NCBI RefSeq assembly: GCF_015694705.1
Contig: NZ_JADQDR010000001.1
Coordinates: 434,001-498,000, forward strand
From: Pontibacter rufus
Lineage (GTDB): Bacteria > Bacteroidota > Bacteroidia > Cytophagales > Hymenobacteraceae
Length of the DNA stretch: 64,000 nucleotides
Reading direction: 5' to 3'
Shown piece by piece: positions 63,114 through 64,000 of this stretch (the first letter of the stretch is position 1; the number at the start of each line of letters is the position of its first letter). The notes beneath the pieces were generated by a model. It saw nothing but the letters and a program-made list of their open reading frames with translations, did not search any database and was not told where the DNA came from. The position numbers and the translations under genes were made by a program.

Positions 63114-64000
63114 CTAAAATCCTGCTGCTGCATCGTCGCCACGCGGGTCAGCACCGGCTTCCAGTTTTCCGTTGGGCAGCACCAGAATGGCATCCACACG
63201 TCCGTAGGGGCTTCGCTCTTCCAGTTTATACCCTTTGCTGATAAGTATGGCACGCACGTCGGCAGGTATGGCTTCGGGTTCATGTTGTATCTCGTCGGGC
63301 AGCCACTGGTGATGGAAGCGCGGGGCAGCCACTGCCTGCTGCATCGTCATGCCATGCTCCACTACATTTAATATCGCCTGAAAAACAGACGTGATAATGG
63401 TAGAGCCGCCCGGCGTACCGACCACCATGTATAGCTTGCCGTCTTTTTCCAGAATAGTTGGTGTCATGGAACTGAGCATGCGTTTGTTTGGTGCAATAGC
63501 GTTGGCTTTGCCGCCTACCAGCCCGAACATGTTTGGTACGCCCGGTTTCACGCTGAAATCGTCCATCTCGTTGTTGAGCAGGAAGCCTGCGCCTTCAACC
63601 ATTACTTTTGAGCCGTAAGCACCGTTTAGCGTGGTGGTAACAGATACTGCGTTGCCATACTGATCTACGATGCTGAAGTGCGTGGTCTGGTCTGATTCAT
63701 GCATGGGCAGTGCACCGGCTTTAACGGAGGCGGATGGGGTAGCCTTTGCCAAATCCACAGTAGCCATACGGCTTTTCAGGTAAGCCTCGTCCAGGAGTTG
63801 CTGCACAGGCGTTTGCACAAAATCAGGATCGCCGAGGTAGGTGGCACGGTCGGCATACACGCGGCGCTCTGCTTCTGTCATCAGCTGCACCGACTTAGCG
63901 CTTTGCCAGCCATACTTGCCCAAATCGTAGGGCTCCATCATAGTCAGGAGTTGCACCAGGGCAATGCCGCCGCTGGAGGGCGGCCCCATCGAAATGACTT
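63114..64000 (-). CDS. ggt: Gamma-glutamyltransferase, C-terminal part (5' end outside window)
   Basis: The window holds the last 295 codons of a gamma-glutamyltransferase/glutathione hydrolase. The frame is open to base 64000 and continues VISMGPPSSGG, the conserved segment just before the cleavage region, so the first annotated Met (63989) is not the start. The autocleavage/nucleophile Thr lies in DQTTHFSIVD, with NNEMDDFSV, MLSSMTPTI and VGTPGGSTI forming the substrate pocket. The mature enzyme is periplasmic and removes gamma-glutamyl groups. Confidence 0.93.
   Translation of the reverse strand, partial: VISMGPPSSGGIALVQLLTMMEPYDLGKYGWQSAKSVQLMTEAERRVYADRATYLGDPDFVQTPVQQLLDEAYLKSRMATVDLAKATPSASVKAGALPMHESDQTTHFSIVDQYGNAVSVTTTLNGAYGSKVMVEGAGFLLNNEMDDFSVKPGVPNMFGLVGGKANAIAPNKRMLSSMTPTILEKDGKLYMVVGTPGGSTIITSVFQAILNVVEHGMTMQQAVAAPRFHHQWLPDEIQHEPEAIPADVRAILISKGYKLEERSPYGRVDAILVLPNGKLEAGADPRGDDAAAGF

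Noticed and set aside
1..64000. CRISPR arrays, rRNA, intact IS elements, prophage
   Set aside because: No regularly spaced direct repeats, rRNA-like sequence, transposase/integrase ORFs or phage structural genes seen.

Overview
The window is chromosomal DNA of a Bacteroidota member, most likely from the Cytophagales/Hymenobacteraceae (Pontibacter-like). This is inferred from several things: BshA (bacillithiol synthesis), the bamD-rpoZ-coaC/coaB-DUF4835-recN gene order, an Oar-like TonB-dependent receptor, TAnnTTTG-type -7 promoter boxes in place of E. coli-type promoters, weak Shine-Dalgarno sequences and frequent TTG/GTG starts. I see no rRNA, tRNA, CRISPR array, prophage or intact insertion sequence. 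The DNA is mostly core-genome, with one exopolysaccharide locus and many short palindromic repeats between genes.

Layout. 0-4 kb: a truncated TonB-dependent receptor, an NlpC/P60 lipoprotein, a decayed FAD-linked oxidase pseudogene and a haloalkane-dehalogenase-like hydrolase. 4-13.3 kb: a surface-glycan locus with an asparagine synthetase, UDP-glucose dehydrogenase and UDP-glucuronate decarboxylase (together UDP-glucose to UDP-GlcA to UDP-xylose), plus four glycosyltransferase-like genes. 13-22.5 kb: a TPR protein, an M42-type aminopeptidase, a K+-dependent membrane pyrophosphatase, hpt, adk, obgE, grpE and dnaJ. 22.8-29.3 kb: an ABC exporter pair, an M1 aminopeptidase, an IscA-type Fe-S protein and a membrane-anchored unknown. 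29.5-37.3 kb: serC, a SerB-SerA fusion, bshA and a GH3/serine-hydrolase fusion. 37.7-44.7 kb: mutL, two rhomboid proteases with a barstar-like gene, mdh and tilS. 44.9-53.4 kb: an OstA/LptA-like protein, bamD, rpoZ, coaC/coaB (split at an A7 tract), DUF4835, a small protein, recN and fabI. 53.6-64 kb: a lipocalin-like lipoprotein without a recognisable start codon, an M28 peptidase, a cupin, three YtxH-family stress proteins, lysS, an unknown protein, a Cys/Met-metabolism PLP enzyme, a small membrane protein and a truncated gamma-glutamyltransferase.

The most striking signal is not a gene. The heptamer AAGTATA (reverse complement TATACTT) occurs about 130 times by eye, roughly once per 500 bp. 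Chance predicts about 8. It lies on both strands, inside genes (often as Ile-Leu written ATA CTT, or Lys-Val-Tyr) and between them. Between genes it often forms inverted pairs around or inside terminator-like hairpins. That arrangement resembles the DNA uptake sequences of Neisseria and Haemophilus and is the best candidate here for an undescribed system. Also notable are the serB-serA fusion beside serC, the coaC/coaB overlap at a homopolymer, a predicted leaderless bamD transcript, an orphan promoter 370 bp upstream of mutL, and several families of dispersed inverted repeats.
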